This document shows, piece after piece, positions 11,601 through 21,666 of a stretch of 64,000 nt of DNA. Source of the stretch: Phytopythium helicoides (lineage: Eukaryota; Oomycota; Peronosporomycetes; Pythiales; Pythiaceae). The translations under genes were made by a program, and so were the position numbers. The notes under the pieces are model-generated. The model had not been told where the DNA came from. It saw only the letters and a program-made list of their open reading frames with translations, and made no database searches. Each line of letters starts with the position of its first letter. Position 1 is the first letter of the stretch. The stretch covers positions 243,501-307,500 of the forward strand of contig JANFNE010000059.1 in NCBI GenBank assembly GCA_024867545.1. The letters are read 5' to 3'.

Positions 11601-13385
11601 GTGTGGGAGTATGAGTCGATGCTAGCTGCAAAACTGTTCTGGTTCAAATTTCTCAACGCCTTCATATCCCTTTTCTGGGTTGCATTCGTCGATCAGGATG
11701 CAGCCACTCTAAGGAAGCAGCTAATCATCGTCATGGGCGTGCGACAAGTCTGGTACATGGTCATCCGAAATGTGGTGCCTCTTCTTCGGGTTCACCACAA
11801 GTGGAAAGCAGCTGGCTTTCGCTTCTCTAAGAATGCCAAAAGCGTCAAGAGAAGACCTGGACACTGCTTTGGCACCATGTTTGAGTGGTATAACGCCGAG
11901 CTTATGGCTGATCAACCGATTGCTGACCAAGCACAAAAAGACCCTTCTGATCCACTCGCAAAATCAGCAAATACAGATGCTGTGCCTCCGATGGTTCTAG
12001 TCCAAGAGCTCATGTTGCCTCCAGATTTTCTGATGGGCAAGCAGATGGAAGTCATACTTCAGTTCGGGTATATCACCATGTTTGTTTCTGTGCTTCCAGT
12101 CGCACCCCTCCTCGCTCTAGTGAACAATGTTATCAACACACGACTGGACGTCATTAGCTGTACTCAAGCCAAGCAACGCCCGCCGTTTGAGAGTGAGACG
12201 GAGGTGCTCACACTCATGAGTATCCTTGAGTTCATGAGCTTCGCAGCAGTTGCCGTCAACTGCGGTGTTCTTTTCTTCACAGTCAAGTCTGATTTTGAAA
12301 GCCTTCTTGATATCGGATACAGCGCGGACTGGAGTGAAGGAGGAGACTTCTACCTGAACAAACTCTGGATCCTGCTAATAATTGAGCATGTAGTACTTGG
12401 TGCCAAGGCCCTGCTCTCACTTTCAATTGACGACTCAGCTGCTTGGGTGCAACACGACGAAGATCGCAATGACGAGGAAGAAAAGAAGCGGCTACTGCGA
12501 GAGACAAAGCAATCTGAGCATGGAAGAGGGTCTATCTGTGTGGCTGCCAAAACCCCTCGGCGGCTCTCAAGAAGTGCAACGCAACCCCAACTATCCGTAA
12601 CCGCGTTAGTCGACGAGCTTCTTGCTCAATTCACGGCCAAGAGCGATCTCTCGGCATTGTCCGCACATTCTTTGGCTAGTCTTGACAAGTTGAATAGTAT
12701 TGTTGCCGGCAAACTTGCAGCAGCCGTTAAAGAGCGCGATCAGGCTGTAGCTCGTGCGCTGGAGGAAAGAGACCGACTAGATCGAGTCCTCGCCGCTCAA
12801 GAGTACCGACAAGCACCACAAACCGAGAAACATGAGACGAAGGATGAAGCTCAGCATACCGACGAGAGTCTGCAGCTTCAGTCTCCTGAAGTCGACACTA
12901 GAGCAAAAGGCCTCTCGACAACGGTTGCGAATCTCGCATCGACCGAGATTTCAAAGCATCGGCACTGCTTCTTCTGCTTCGCACTGGGAGATGTCTTTAT
13001 CGAGTGCAAGAAGCGGTGTCTGTCCTGCCATGTGTTTGCTTGTGACTCATGCGACGCCATACTACACCTAGACGACGTAGGTGTGGGCGAGCCACCGCAT
13101 TTCCGAGTCAGTGTGTCTCGTTCCGCCGACACCCCCGTTCCAGTTCCTCGTCTTGAATTGCCGGCAGTGGACACCCAATCCTCCGAACACACAGCGCTGC
13201 GCGACTACCTCGAGAAGCTAGCAGCAACTAGCCCGGAAAACGGCATTCTATCGTTCTGCATGACTGCTGCGAGTCTGAACTGCCTGGATGTGCTCGAGAT
13301 GTTCCGCCGCTGCGCCACCCGCGCCCATATCACCGTGAGATTCCTGCGCAATTGCGAGCGTCGTCATGCGCTCAGTCACAAGTGA
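8682..13385 (+). CDS. Ankyrin-repeat anoctamin (TMEM16-family) membrane protein
   Basis: A single-exon gene of 1,567 residues from the ATG at 8682; the frame is open back to 8532 but without an earlier ATG. The N-terminal half carries ankyrin-type repeats (MELYEACENGNEERVVELLL; GRTPLLAACIGVQVGVVRLL; GNTPLQCV; NKWTPLHWSAYNGNPEQVAI). The C-terminal half is an anoctamin channel/scramblase domain. Its start is FLLERRTHQYEMLWPLLTYF, and the family hallmark is LTRWENHRTVWEYE followed by FKFLNAFISLFWVAF; then comes the segment around VILQFGYITMFVS and further membrane helices. This pattern is closest to ANO10/Ist2-type members. After the membrane part lies a heptad-like stretch, then a Cys/His-rich zinc-finger-like motif (HCFFCFALG ... 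CLSCHVFACDSC). Predicted role is a lipid scramblase or ion channel at the ER or plasma membrane; the ankyrin part may bind partners. Before the QFG motif the family usually has two acidic calcium ligands spaced E-x-x-E; here the first aligns with Lys (KQME). Confidence 0.88.
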   Translation: MELYEACENGNEERVVELLLLGEEVSLSSRLRASRLSVFGSRHSIVASAGAATAIVDSSSYSAPSIAPPETATEMVKERGTAGRTPLLAACIGVQVGVVRLLLGEPCVVRFTGRSKEQTEALLAPLAQEYYRNREIAPDEAIGADPESPQLFEVTVTAKNKQELIPIATVRLSPDRVIQPRDLMEGILHVDDFGNTPLQCVSCFGCGSTEQHIDDCLEITRLLLLHGDQPNLPKLANKWTPLHWSAYNGNPEQVAILLDPERFLGRNKDRKIGKTQHSIPLMVNDSNLFAVDVAGRRGLITMKELENLRENDYDLPEVAEDNDNSGVLGSYARWRLRLDHVRVLKLFTQEFIDNAAELQLYVNEMNKRIPIQLLRGKQYAQTRKKFTIADAIRYGQHLLYWVGCFGLVDELRMLLQLKMKVRPTDGAAVNGGREEVVSLQPLYTCSCEENKRQSVLHAVSALGLSDIVTLLLQDILDSQYQGEQGCGIGGQSVKKNVVVPGSPIAESDAEAKLDVLPLVRSGWTNYRYETPMFLAALFLRHDTIEVYARFLSSSSLSWELATCNVEGSFIRHVADRATKSILGISSAQSRLVAGEYVMLFDGEKKRAFKESLIETLREDSAAAPSLVVTRAGTRESPPPRIPLMRSLFQPKQTDYLVIGVRTDVLTRHAEGLQLKVKHRGSSIRSKYDASTAEMFEPFRSLQRQQVVLDIIQKNVNIKRHVRHGNLAAVFPLHDASGCKNIVRQWVKTDMDARIFQPFWSNSMNQFLLERRTHQYEMLWPLLTYFGEKHTFYYAFLTFYTVWLLLIAVPGAICQLLWFADDLRFITPIFAIVVSIWATLLVERWKRKRSEIQSNFGNFKRNRNEEYPEFYGDFQVEAVEKSVVEVTFPKSTQLFRIYCGVPVLMTLGCTVIAVFVSVRTNETSQRFVEKHLPGLPSELVPYLIPLVNAISMIVLDNLYTSVALILTRWENHRTVWEYESMLAAKLFWFKFLNAFISLFWVAFVDQDAATLRKQLIIVMGVRQVWYMVIRNVVPLLRVHHKWKAAGFRFSKNAKSVKRRPGHCFGTMFEWYNAELMADQPIADQAQKDPSDPLAKSANTDAVPPMVLVQELMLPPDFLMGKQMEVILQFGYITMFVSVLPVAPLLALVNNVINTRLDVISCTQAKQRPPFESETEVLTLMSILEFMSFAAVAVNCGVLFFTVKSDFESLLDIGYSADWSEGGDFYLNKLWILLIIEHVVLGAKALLSLSIDDSAAWVQHDEDRNDEEEKKRLLRETKQSEHGRGSICVAAKTPRRLSRSATQPQLSVTALVDELLAQFTAKSDLSALSAHSLASLDKLNSIVAGKLAAAVKERDQAVARALEERDRLDRVLAAQEYRQAPQTEKHETKDEAQHTDESLQLQSPEVDTRAKGLSTTVANLASTEISKHRHCFFCFALGDVFIECKKRCLSCHVFACDSCDAILHLDDVGVGEPPHFRVSVSRSADTPVPVPRLELPAVDTQSSEHTALRDYLEKLAATSPENGILSFCMTAASLNCLDVLEMFRRCATRAHITVRFLRNCERRHALSHK

Positions 13386-13633
13386 TGTCGAGAAGAAAGA
13401 GTTTTGACTCATGGAAAGTCAGCTAGCCCCGCGCGCCGCTGGTATTGCTGCGCTCCCGACTTCAACTTGTCCACCATCGAAACCCGATCCCTCCAGCACA
13501 TGACATGCATCGCGACCTCCGTCCTCATTTGCATTGTTTTATACATATAAATGTCACGTCAGCGACGGGGCGTCGCCCCCAATGGCGTGAGCCGAGGGAT
13601 GTCATGGTCAGAGACTGTGCGGTCGACGCTGGT

Positions 13634-13648
13634 GCGTGGATGCAGTTG
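13634..13648 (+). promoter_or_regulatory. Shared upstream motif GCGTGGATGCAGTTG (MFS copy 1)
   Basis: The 15-mer GCGTGGATGCAGTTG lies 134 bp before the ATG of the MFS gene at 13782. The same 15-mer, oriented towards the start codon, occurs upstream of MFS copies 3 and 4 and of the ABC transporter. This suggests a common transcription-factor site or core promoter element. Function is inferred from recurrence only. Confidence 0.45.
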
Positions 13649-13781
13649 CAGCGCGGTGGCACTGCGGAACGCATTGGATTGCTGCTATCACGCCACTCAG
13701 CCAGCTCGAAGTGAGCTGGTCGGTTGAGTGGCGAGAGCCTCACCCGCCATTCGACAAGTGCAGTCGCCAAGAGCTCCAGCC

Positions 13782-15105
13782 ATGGCGAGCAAGTGGCTGG
13801 ACCCGCGGAGTTGGCTATGGCAGCCCAAGGCCATGTACGCGCTCAACAGCTGCCAGGGCTCGGCCGTGAGCAACTTCCTCACGGTCTACTACCAGCAGAC
13901 CGCCGGCTTCTCCAAGGTGCAGATCGGCGTGCTGCAGACCGTTTCGTCCGTCTGCATGATCGTGTCGCCGCCGGTATGGGGAGCCATCGCAGACCACATC
14001 GGCAACCAGCGACTCGTGCACAACCTCAGCATCGCGTCCGGCGCGCTGCTCATGTTCTCGCTCCAGTACTTCTACTGGTCGTACGAGCTCACACTGCTTG
14101 TACTCATCGTCTCTCGTTTCCAGTCGTCGCCCGCGGGGTCGCTGCTTGACCACGCAGTGCTTGCGCTGCTGGACAAGGTCGGGGGCGAGTACGGCAAGCA
14201 GCGGCTCTTTGGCTCTGTTGGCTGGGGCTTTGGCGCCTATGTGACAGGACTTGCGGTGGCAGCCTGGGGAATCTCGTGGGCCTTCAACATCAGCATCATG
14301 TTCGCCGCCATCTCGCTCTTCGTGCTGCGAACCATCCCGCCAGTGCAGTCAGACCACCACAGCTACGACGAGGAGACAGCTATTCGAAAGCCGACTTTCG
14401 CGGACAACCTGCGTCGAATCGCGCAGAAGAAGGACATCCTCGTGCTTTTCAGCGTCATCTTCTTCATGGGACTCATGTACGGCGTGCTCTCCAGCTTCCT
14501 CACGCTCAACCTCTACAACCTGTCGGGTGGCAACGCGCAGATCGTGGGTATTGCCATCATGTGCGAAACCATGTCCGAGCTTCCGGCCTTCTTCTTCTCA
14601 CAGCGCATCATCGACCGACTCGGAACGGTCAAGGTGTTGCTGGTGTCGATCACGGCGTATGCTCTGCGGATCACGTACTACGCTGTGATGGTGAACCCGT
14701 GGAGCGCGATTCCGTTCGAGTTTTTGCACGGATGCACGTTTGGTCTCGCGTGGTCTGCTTGCACGCAGTACATCTACAAGGCTGCTCCGAAGGGGAACGG
14801 AGGGGACGCTCATGGGACTTTTGAACGCCATGCAGAACGGTTTGGCTCGTGCTGTCGGCACGGTCGTTGGCGGGTACTTCTACGAAGTATACGGCGCTCG
14901 CACGATGTGGTTGGTGGCAGACTTGGGCGTTCCTCTGGCTTTGACCGGGTTGGCAGTGTTCGCGTGTCTACAGAACCACGGCGATGCCAGTGAGGCAGCT
15001 AACGAACGGACCCCGTTGTTAACGGATGCCACGGCCACAACACCACTCGGAGATGACGCCCAGGCTCTGCTGGAATCACCAGCTCCGATCGATGAGACCC
15101 ACTGA
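13782..15105 (+). CDS. MFS_1_like transporter, copy 1 (frameshifted by one extra G at 14792-14795)
   Basis: A twelve-helix-type major facilitator related to the MFS_1_like / MFSD6-like group. It begins MASKWLDPRSWLWQPKAMYA and shares with its four neighbours the blocks VYYQQTAGFSKVQIGVLQT, SLLDHAVLALLDKVGGEYGK, NLYNLSGGNAQIVGIAIMCE and IPFEFLHGCTFGLAWSA. Near the end the reading frame breaks. The run GGGG at 14792-14795 is GGG in copies 2, 3 and 4, and the conserved C-terminus (EGTLMGLLNAMQNGLARAVG ...) continues in the +1 frame to the stop at 15105. With one G fewer the product would be about 440 residues, the family length. The break is either a recent null mutation or a base-call error; similar single-base indels in nearby genes favour error. 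The substrate is unknown. The upstream motif at 13634 is shared with related transporters. Confidence 0.8.
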
Positions 15106-15336
15106 GCGAAGTAGGAATTCAAAGTAAAACATGTCCGGATGTCATGCATGAATTTTATGGTATCGCCATGCACGATGAGCCCTTCATGTCGCCACCTAGC
15201 CTAGGTGACCTCAGACAATCTGAAGGACCGATCCACGCAGGCGAGCAAACTGTACAACATGCAGCTTGTGAAGCACCGTGCCAGGCAAGCAGCTCTCATC
15301 CGAGAGCGTGCGCGTGGTCGATGCGAGTGAGCCGGT

Positions 15337-16504
15337 CTAGTTTCGGTAGAAGTGGCGGCGGATCGAGCGGATGTCGTCGGGCGACGTGCGGCAGCAGCCT
15401 CCGAACACGCGCGCGCCTGCGTCAAACCACTTCTGCGCATACTCGTCCCAAGAGCTTGCGTTGCCGTGGCTGTCGGCGGGGATCCACTTCTTGTTGACGC
15501 CGTCCCAGCCCTCGCCGCTGTTCGGGTACACGAGCTTGGGGAACGAGCAGTCAAGCTTCTGCAGCAGCGACTCGACATACTGCGGAGGCGTGCAGTTGAC
15601 ACCGACTAGATGGAGACGCAAAGCGAGCCGTCAGCACCCGCGCAGTTAACAAAGGATAGTCTAACTATCCATCACAAGCTTACCAGCGAGAAGCTGCTTG
15701 GGGTTGTTGAGACGCGTGAGGATCGGCGCCAGGTCAGCGATCGGTTCGCCGCTGTTGAGTTCCGACTCGTTGCGGCAAGCCACAGCGATCATCGCATACG
15801 CGCTTGGCACCTCATTAAGCAGGTCCACGAATGCCTCGACCTCGACGAGACACGGGATGGTCTCACACGCCAGGAAGTCTGCTCCTGGGTACTTTGCGAA
15901 GAACTCGAAGCGCTCACGGTGCCAGTCGACGAGCTGCTGTCTGGTCAGTCCATACTCTCCGCGGTACTCCTGTTGTTGTCAAGTGATTGGTGAGTGCCGC
16001 TATACATCAAGGCCGGCAAGCAAGAAAGGTTGAGGAACGTACGGATCCGTCGGCGAGCGCTGCGCCGTAGCAGCCGATGCTGGCAGCCACGAGCGGCTGG
16101 ATGCGGCCGTCGGTCTCGCCCTGCTGCTGCAGCTGCTTCCAGACCTGGTCGCGCGCCTGCACGCCGAGGTTGATGCTCTGTCCGTAGTGCTCGCGCACCT
16201 TGTCGATCGAGTCGACGCCCTCGCGCTTGAATCCGTCGACGGACGCCTGGTAGCTCACGGTGGTGGCGATGTCGGCGCCCTGCGAGGAAGTAGTTGGTGT
16301 GGGCCGTGACCACGGCGTCCTGCAGGTGCGCGTTGCGGTCGAGCAGCAGCGAGGCGGACCAGAGGCTGCTGGAGCCCAGCTCCACGCGCGGGTCCTTCTC
16401 GAGCTCGGTGGCGAGTCCTCCGTCGAGCACCACGACGCCCGTGGGGATTCGCCAGCAGCTGCTGCAGGCCCTCGAGGGGCGTGGCGGTGGCAGGTGGCGC
16501 TCAT
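15337..16504 (-). CDS. Homocysteine S-methyltransferase (three exons, first exon with frame-breaking indels)
   Basis: Minus-strand gene for a Met-synthesising enzyme that transfers a methyl group from S-methylmethionine or S-adenosylmethionine to homocysteine. The N-terminal motif VVVLDGGLATELE, the block ADIATTVSYQASVDGF, and the zinc ligands in GVNC (exon 3) and GGCC (near the C-terminus) are all present. Two introns are clear: 15970-16042 (GTACGT...CAG) and 15606-15683 (GTAAGC...TAG), both keeping frame. Exon 1 (16504-16043) is broken in three places: an apparent 7-bp repeat TGCCACC just after the ATG, CCCC for an expected CCC before the VVVLDGG block, and GGG for GG between FLAG and ADIATT. 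The exact start is therefore uncertain; ATG 16504 fits a short leader. The gene sits among MFS copies but shows no functional link to them. Confidence 0.8.
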
Positions 16505-17088
16505 GGTCGATGCAGGCGAGGCGTTGGGCTGGCGGGCGAGTCGTCGAGCGGCGCAATGAGCTCGGCGGACGCGGCGAACCGTTGGTCGCGGGCGCTGACT
16601 CGTCACAAGTGACGCGGAGCGGTGGAATGATGCACTGACGACGGCGAGGAGCTCCCCCGCTCGAGTGGCTTTCAACGGCATGAATACCTTTTGTTTTGTA
16701 TGAAGTCAGTGAAGTGGGGTAATGTAAACTCGCCAGCTGCGGTGACTTGTCTGATCCGCAGCGATCCATTGGCGGGTGCTGCGCGATGGGCTCTGCTCGG
16801 CACTGGCTGTGCGCCAGTGCTTTGCTTGCGCCTTCGTTGTAGTTGACTCCGCTGTTGCACTGGATTCAATGCCTCCCAGCACTCCTCAGCCGCCACAGAC
16901 GTCTCGAGTGAACATGTCATCGCCAAGCAGTCTCTACCAACAAGCACATTCCTGGCGGTCATGACGGTCAAGTCTGCTCGCCCTGGCACGACGCCACTCG
17001 CTCATGCACCAAGGCCAGAAGATCGACTTTGAAACTATTAGTTCAGTGTTACAGTGCAAAGCTCTACGAGTGCAAGCAGCCCTCGACT
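16505..17088. other. Intergenic, no supported gene
   Basis: About 580 bp between the methyltransferase start and the 3' end of MFS copy 2. Only short overlapping frames without family signatures are present. The right end resembles the 3' flank of MFS copy 4 (the phrase AACACTGAACTA occurs in both), which points to shared duplication history. Confidence 0.4.
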
Positions 17089-18385
17089 TCATTTGGTTTC
17101 CAACAGCAAGCGCTTTTCGCCGTGCTGCGGAGCATCTTCACGGCTCTTGAGGAACGCGAACGCGGCGACCCCGAGCACAGACAGCGGCACAACCGTGTCC
17201 GTCACTAGCCACATCGTGCGAGCGCCGTAGCTTTGGTATAGATAGCCAGCAACAATCGTGCCAACAGCACGAGCCAAACCGCCTTGCACAGCATTCAAAA
17301 GTCCCATGAGCGTCCCCTCCGTTCCCTTCGGAGCAGCCTTGTAGATGTACTGCGTGCAAGCAGACCACGCGAGACCAAACGTGCATCCGTGCAAAAACTC
17401 GAACGGAATCGCGCTCCACGGGTTCACCATCACAGCGTAGTACGTGATGCGCAGAGCATACGCCGTGATCGACACCAGCAACACCTTGACCGTGCCGAGA
17501 CGGTCGATGATGCGCTGTGAGAAGAAGAAGGCTGGCAGCTCGGACATGGTTTCGCACATGATAGCGATACCCACGATCTGTGCGTTGCCACCAGACAGGT
17601 TGTAGAGGTTGAGCGTGAGGAAGCTGGCAAGTACGCCACCCATAATTCCCAAGAAGAAGATGACAACAAGGAGCACGAGGATGTCTTTCTTCTGCGCGAT
17701 TCGACGCAGGTTGTCCGCGAAAGTCGGCTTTCGAATACTAGTAGCAACGCCTCCGTTCTCGAGCGCGCCTTCCTCATGATGATGGTGATGACTTGGCTGT
17801 AGCGGTGGGATAGGTTCGCAGCACGAAGAGCGAGAGGAAGGCGAAGATGAGACTGATGTTGAAGGCCCACGAGATTCCCCATGCCGTGACGGCGAGACCC
17901 GTGACATAAGCGCCAGAACCCCAGCCGACAGCACCGAAGAGCCGCTGCTTGCCGTACTCGCCTCCGACCTTGTCCAGCATGTCAAGCACAGCGTGATCGA
18001 GCAGCGAACCAGAAGGTGCCATCTGGAAATTCGCGAGCAGCAGCCAGAGGATCGTGAGTTCGTACGACCAGTAGAAGTACTGGAGCGAGAAGAGCAGCAA
18101 CGATCCCGTCACGATGCACAGGTTGTGCACGAGTCGCTGGTCGCCAATGTGGTCTGCGATGGCTCCCCATATGGGAGGGGCCAACATGATGCAGACGCAC
18201 GGCAGCGTCTGTAGCACACCAATCTGCACCTTGGAGAAGCCTGCGGTCTGCTGGTAGTAGACCGTCAGGTAGTTGTTGACAGCCGACGCCTGGCAGTTGC
18301 TGATGGTGTACATGGCCTTGGGCTCCCACAGACAGCCATGGTACCACTTGGTCTTCTTCTCCTCGGGCTCCTCGCGTGGCTGCAT
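17089..18385 (-). CDS. MFS_1_like transporter, copy 2 (frameshifted near 17811)
   Basis: Minus-strand paralogue starting MQPREEPEEKKTKWYHGCLW. The N-terminal half is nearly identical to copies 3 and 4, including AVNNYLTVYYQQTAGFSKVQ. The frame breaks where the others read LRTIPP: one extra T on the coding strand (plus-strand A near 17811, GGGATAGG against GGGATGG in the paralogues). The second half continues in the next frame (PSHHHHHEEG, then ADNLRRIAQKKDILVLLVVI) to the TGA at 17089. It differs from the other copies in an intracellular His/Glu-rich loop and in a Gly-Val variant membrane segment (FFLGIMGGVLASF). The corrected length is about 430 residues. It is in tandem with copy 3, and their 5' flanks are recognisably homologous. 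The substrate is unknown; whether it is a pseudogene or carries a sequencing error is open. Confidence 0.78.
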
Positions 18386-19020
18386 CGATGGTCGGCGGTG
18401 GGGCGAGAAGCGGAGAATCGGAGACTGAAGACTGGCGGACCGATGGCGCATCGGAGGGACGTCGCACGGCTGCGCTCGGCCACCTCAGTGACGTCGACGT
18501 CAGCCACGCATCGCCAACGGCGACTGGGGGTGTCACCCCGCCTGTGGTCTCGGCATAGTGTATTGAGTTTGTGCCCTCGAGGGGGTGGATGGCATGGGGA
18601 TGCTTGAAATAGAGCTTTGGCTGTGGCATCCAATTCAGACATCCATAGCGCAAGGCACACATTAGGAGCACCAAGACGAGGCGCACTCCACCCAGAAAGT
18701 CAAGTCGCGTTCGAGGAAAGGTGTTGTGCTGCCTCTGGCGGTGGAGAGAAGGCTCAATCGCCGTGCGAGTCCTTCATGGCCGCTGGCGGAGGTCGTGGGG
18801 ACATGCAGGGACCGATCGCAATACGGAGAGTTTGGGCTGCTCCAGCACTTCGTCCCTACTATCATGCGCAAGTGCCACTTGACAGAGAAAATTCCTGCGT
18901 CGTCATGCCAATCAGGAAAGCATGGTGAGCGATTGCAGAACTAGATCAATGTTACATACGGACGAGCCTGGGCATCTACGTGTGCAAGTAGCTCTGCTGC
19001 TCGAGCTCGTCTTCAATTGC
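18386..19020. other. Intergenic between MFS copies 2 and 3
   Basis: Holds the upstream region of copy 2 (minus). Its segment around 18550-18640 is homologous to the upstream region of copy 3 near 20450-20540, with the same order of short blocks (GGCAT, GTAT, GGGGTGG, TTGAAA, GTGGCATC). I see no gene here. Confidence 0.45.
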
Positions 19021-20304
19021 TTACTGCTCCACCGTCTGGAGCAGCGGACGGGTCTCACCCTGCGACGAAGACTCCTCACGGCTCTTCAGGAACGCAAACA
19101 CAGCGACACCGAGCACAGACAGAGGCACAGCCATGTCCGTCACCAACCACATCGTGCGAGCGCCGTAGCTCTGGTACAGGTATCCACCGACAATCGTGCC
19201 AACAGCACGAGCCAAACCGTTCTGTGTCGCCTGCAGAAGACCCATGAGCGTCCCCTCCGTTCCCTTCGGAGCAGCCTTGTAGATGTACTGCGTGCAAGCA
19301 GACCACGCGAGACCAAACGTGCATCCGTGCAAAAACTCGAACGGAATCGCGCTCCACGGGTTCACCATCACAGCGTAGTACGTGATGCGCAGAGCATACG
19401 CTGTGATCGACACCAGCAACACCTTGACCGTTCCGAGTCGATCGATGATGCGTTGTGAGAAGAAGAAGGCTGGCAGCTCAGACGCAGTCTCGCACATGAT
19501 GGCGATACCCACGATCTGCGCGTTACCACCCGACAGGTTGTAGAGGTTGAGTGTGAGGAAGCTGGAGAGCACGCCGTACATGAGTCCCATGAAGAAGATG
19601 ACGCCAAACAGCACGAGGATGTCCTTCTTTTGCGCGATCCGACGGAGGTTGTCGCTGAAGGAAGGCTTGGTGCCACCGACCTGGCCAGTCTCTTCGTCGT
19701 GGTGGTCTTGGTGTCCAGCTTGCACTGGCGGGATGGTTCGCAGGACGAAGAGCGAGAGGAAGGCGAAGATGAGGCTGATGTTGAAGGCCCACGAGATTCC
19801 CCACGCCATGACGGCGAGACCCGTAACGTAGGCACCAATCCCCCAGCCGACAGCACCGAAGAGCCGCTGCTTGCCGTATTCGCCTCCGACCTTGTCAAGC
19901 ATGTCAAGCACAGCGTGATCAAGCAGCGAACCTGAGGGTGCCAGCTGAAAGTTGGCGAGCAGCAACCAGAGGATCGTGAGCTCGTACGACCAGTAGAAGT
20001 ACTGGAGCGAGAAGAGCAGCAGTGATCCTGTCACGATGCTCATGTTGTGCACGAGTCGCTGGTCGCCAATGTAATCTGCGATGGCTCCCCAGACAGGCGG
20101 CGCCAGCATCATGCAGACGCACGGCAGCGTCTGTAGCACGCCGATCTGCACCTTGGAGAAGCCTGCGGTCTGCTGGTAGTAGACCGTCAGGTAGTTGCCG
20201 ATGGCCGAGCCCTGGCCGCTGCCGAGCGCGTACATGGTCTTGGGCTCCCACAGACACTCATGGTACCACTTGGTCTTCTTCTCTGGCTCGGCGCGCGGAC
20301 ACAT
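19021..20304 (-). CDS. MFS_1_like transporter, copy 3 (intact)
   Basis: An intact 427-residue membrane transporter and the best reference for the local family. Features: N-terminal cytosolic stretch (MCPRAEPEKKTKWYHECLWE); first helices with NYLTVYYQQTAGFSKVQIG; an MFS A-like loop around WGAIADYIGDQR; the motif LLDHAVLDMLDKVGGEYGKQ between helices 4 and 5; and a central cytosolic loop rich in His/Asp/Glu (AGHQDHHDEETGQ). Then follow the second bundle with NLYNLSGGNAQIVGIAIMCE and the C-terminal acidic tail. It belongs to the MFS_1_like proton-linked symporter group; the real substrate cannot be read from sequence. It is transcribed in tandem with copy 2 and mirrored by copy 4. The shared 15-mer lies about 75 bp before its ATG. 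Confidence 0.9.
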   Translation of the reverse strand: MCPRAEPEKKTKWYHECLWEPKTMYALGSGQGSAIGNYLTVYYQQTAGFSKVQIGVLQTLPCVCMMLAPPVWGAIADYIGDQRLVHNMSIVTGSLLLFSLQYFYWSYELTILWLLLANFQLAPSGSLLDHAVLDMLDKVGGEYGKQRLFGAVGWGIGAYVTGLAVMAWGISWAFNISLIFAFLSLFVLRTIPPVQAGHQDHHDEETGQVGGTKPSFSDNLRRIAQKKDILVLFGVIFFMGLMYGVLSSFLTLNLYNLSGGNAQIVGIAIMCETASELPAFFFSQRIIDRLGTVKVLLVSITAYALRITYYAVMVNPWSAIPFEFLHGCTFGLAWSACTQYIYKAAPKGTEGTLMGLLQATQNGLARAVGTIVGGYLYQSYGARTMWLVTDMAVPLSVLGVAVFAFLKSREESSSQGETRPLLQTVEQ

Positions 20305-20377
20305 CGTGGGCGTGTGAGCGCGAGGAGGAGAAATGGAGACTGAGAATTCGCAGACATACAGCGCGCCATCAACACAT

Positions 20378-20392
20378 CAACTGCATCCACGC
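20378..20392 (-). promoter_or_regulatory. Shared upstream motif (MFS copy 3)
   Basis: Reverse complement of GCGTGGATGCAGTTG, 74 bp upstream of the ATG at 20304 and pointing towards it. It matches the 15-mer upstream of MFS copies 1 and 4 and of the ABC transporter. Confidence 0.45.
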
Positions 20393-21542
20393 GCGCAATG
20401 GCGTCGGCGTCAGGAGAGACAGAAAGTAGCACCCCCGCCGTTGGTGTACCGGCATTGTATAGAGCTCGCGGTTGGGGTGGGTGGCGGCGTGGGGGAGTTG
20501 AAAGCAAGGCTTGGGTCCCATGTGGCATCTGCCCGATGTGATTCGGTCTCCGCACTGCGGAGCCCGCAGCGCTCACCGCGCGGTGCTGAGCGCTGAGGTG
20601 CCGGGCAGCCACCAAGGCGAGTCACACCTGTCGCGGCTGAAACCGGCTGGCAAGTTGACGGCATCCGCGCTGTGACGTGACTATGGTGTGCTGCCGGACG
20701 ATGTATTTCAAGACGCCGAGTCGTGCTCGTGCAGCCAGAGCCTGCAGCGGATGGCCTGCTACGGACGTCTTCGCGACACCAATGCACCAGGTGCGTGCCC
20801 CCTCAGACGATGCATTGCGCATCAGTGTCGGCGAGCACATATGGTGGATTCGGCTCAGCCAGTACAACCAGGACTCGTCGTTCCGAATCCAGGATTGATG
20901 AAGACCGCATCCGGAGCAGACACCGCTGCGCCATTCGGCTCCGGTTGTGCGCCGGTGGCTGGCGCTGTGTGTGCTCGCAGCCAGTCGTCTGCAAAGGCTC
21001 AGCCATGGCAGCACCGCTACGTACCGATGGCGCAACTTGTCATGCTTGTCAGAGAGTCCGCTCGTGCTGCATCAAGCACCAACCATCCAGTTGCATCGAC
21101 TTGCCGTGGCGTTCGAGGCTCTGCCGTCATCGAGCAGAAGTCGCAAGTGAGCTGGTCCACTCACTCGCTTGGCCTGGAGACGCAAAGGAAACTGGAATAT
21201 CATCGATGGGCAAAGCTCAGCTCCGCATGCTCACGGCGCAATTGATTGCCGTCGAGTCAGCAGTTATACAACAACGTTCTATACCCCTTTGATAAGAGTC
21301 TTCAAGCTCAATCCCTCTATCATACGACCACGAATGTGTTTTCCCTTCGTTTATAAGAGTCTTCATAATCCGAATCAGACTCTTACCATCAAGGTCTGAT
21401 CGAAGCAGAAAAGAGTCAATCGCCACGCCATCCGTCCTGTTAACCCTTGAACACCCACACATTTCAGCATAGCGCGGACGGGGGGTCGCCCTCGGTAGCC
21501 GCTCGCAGTCGAAAATGATGCGTGGTCGACGTTGCGGTGCGC
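20393..21542. other. Intergenic between divergent MFS copies 3 and 4, no supported gene
   Basis: Part of the 1.36-kb spacer that separates two head-to-head MFS genes. Overlapping short frames on both strands have no domain signatures. An AT-richer stretch lies at about 21250-21420 and contains the repeated phrase AAGAGTCTTCA (21295 and 21355). Confidence 0.45.
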
Positions 21543-21557
21543 GCGTGGATGCAGTTG
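21543..21557 (+). promoter_or_regulatory. Shared upstream motif (MFS copy 4)
   Basis: GCGTGGATGCAGTTG 110 bp before the ATG at 21667. The flank also resembles that of copy 1 (GGTCGACG a few bases upstream in both), whereas the ABC transporter has the motif in an unrelated flank. Confidence 0.45.
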
Positions 21558-21666
21558 ATGGAGCACCTCCACGCGACTTTCGCGGCTCCGGCGGAGCCTC
21601 CGGCAGCTCCGATGCGTCGTCGGCTCAGTCTGCGATTCTCCGCTTCTCGCCCACCTCGTCGTCCAG

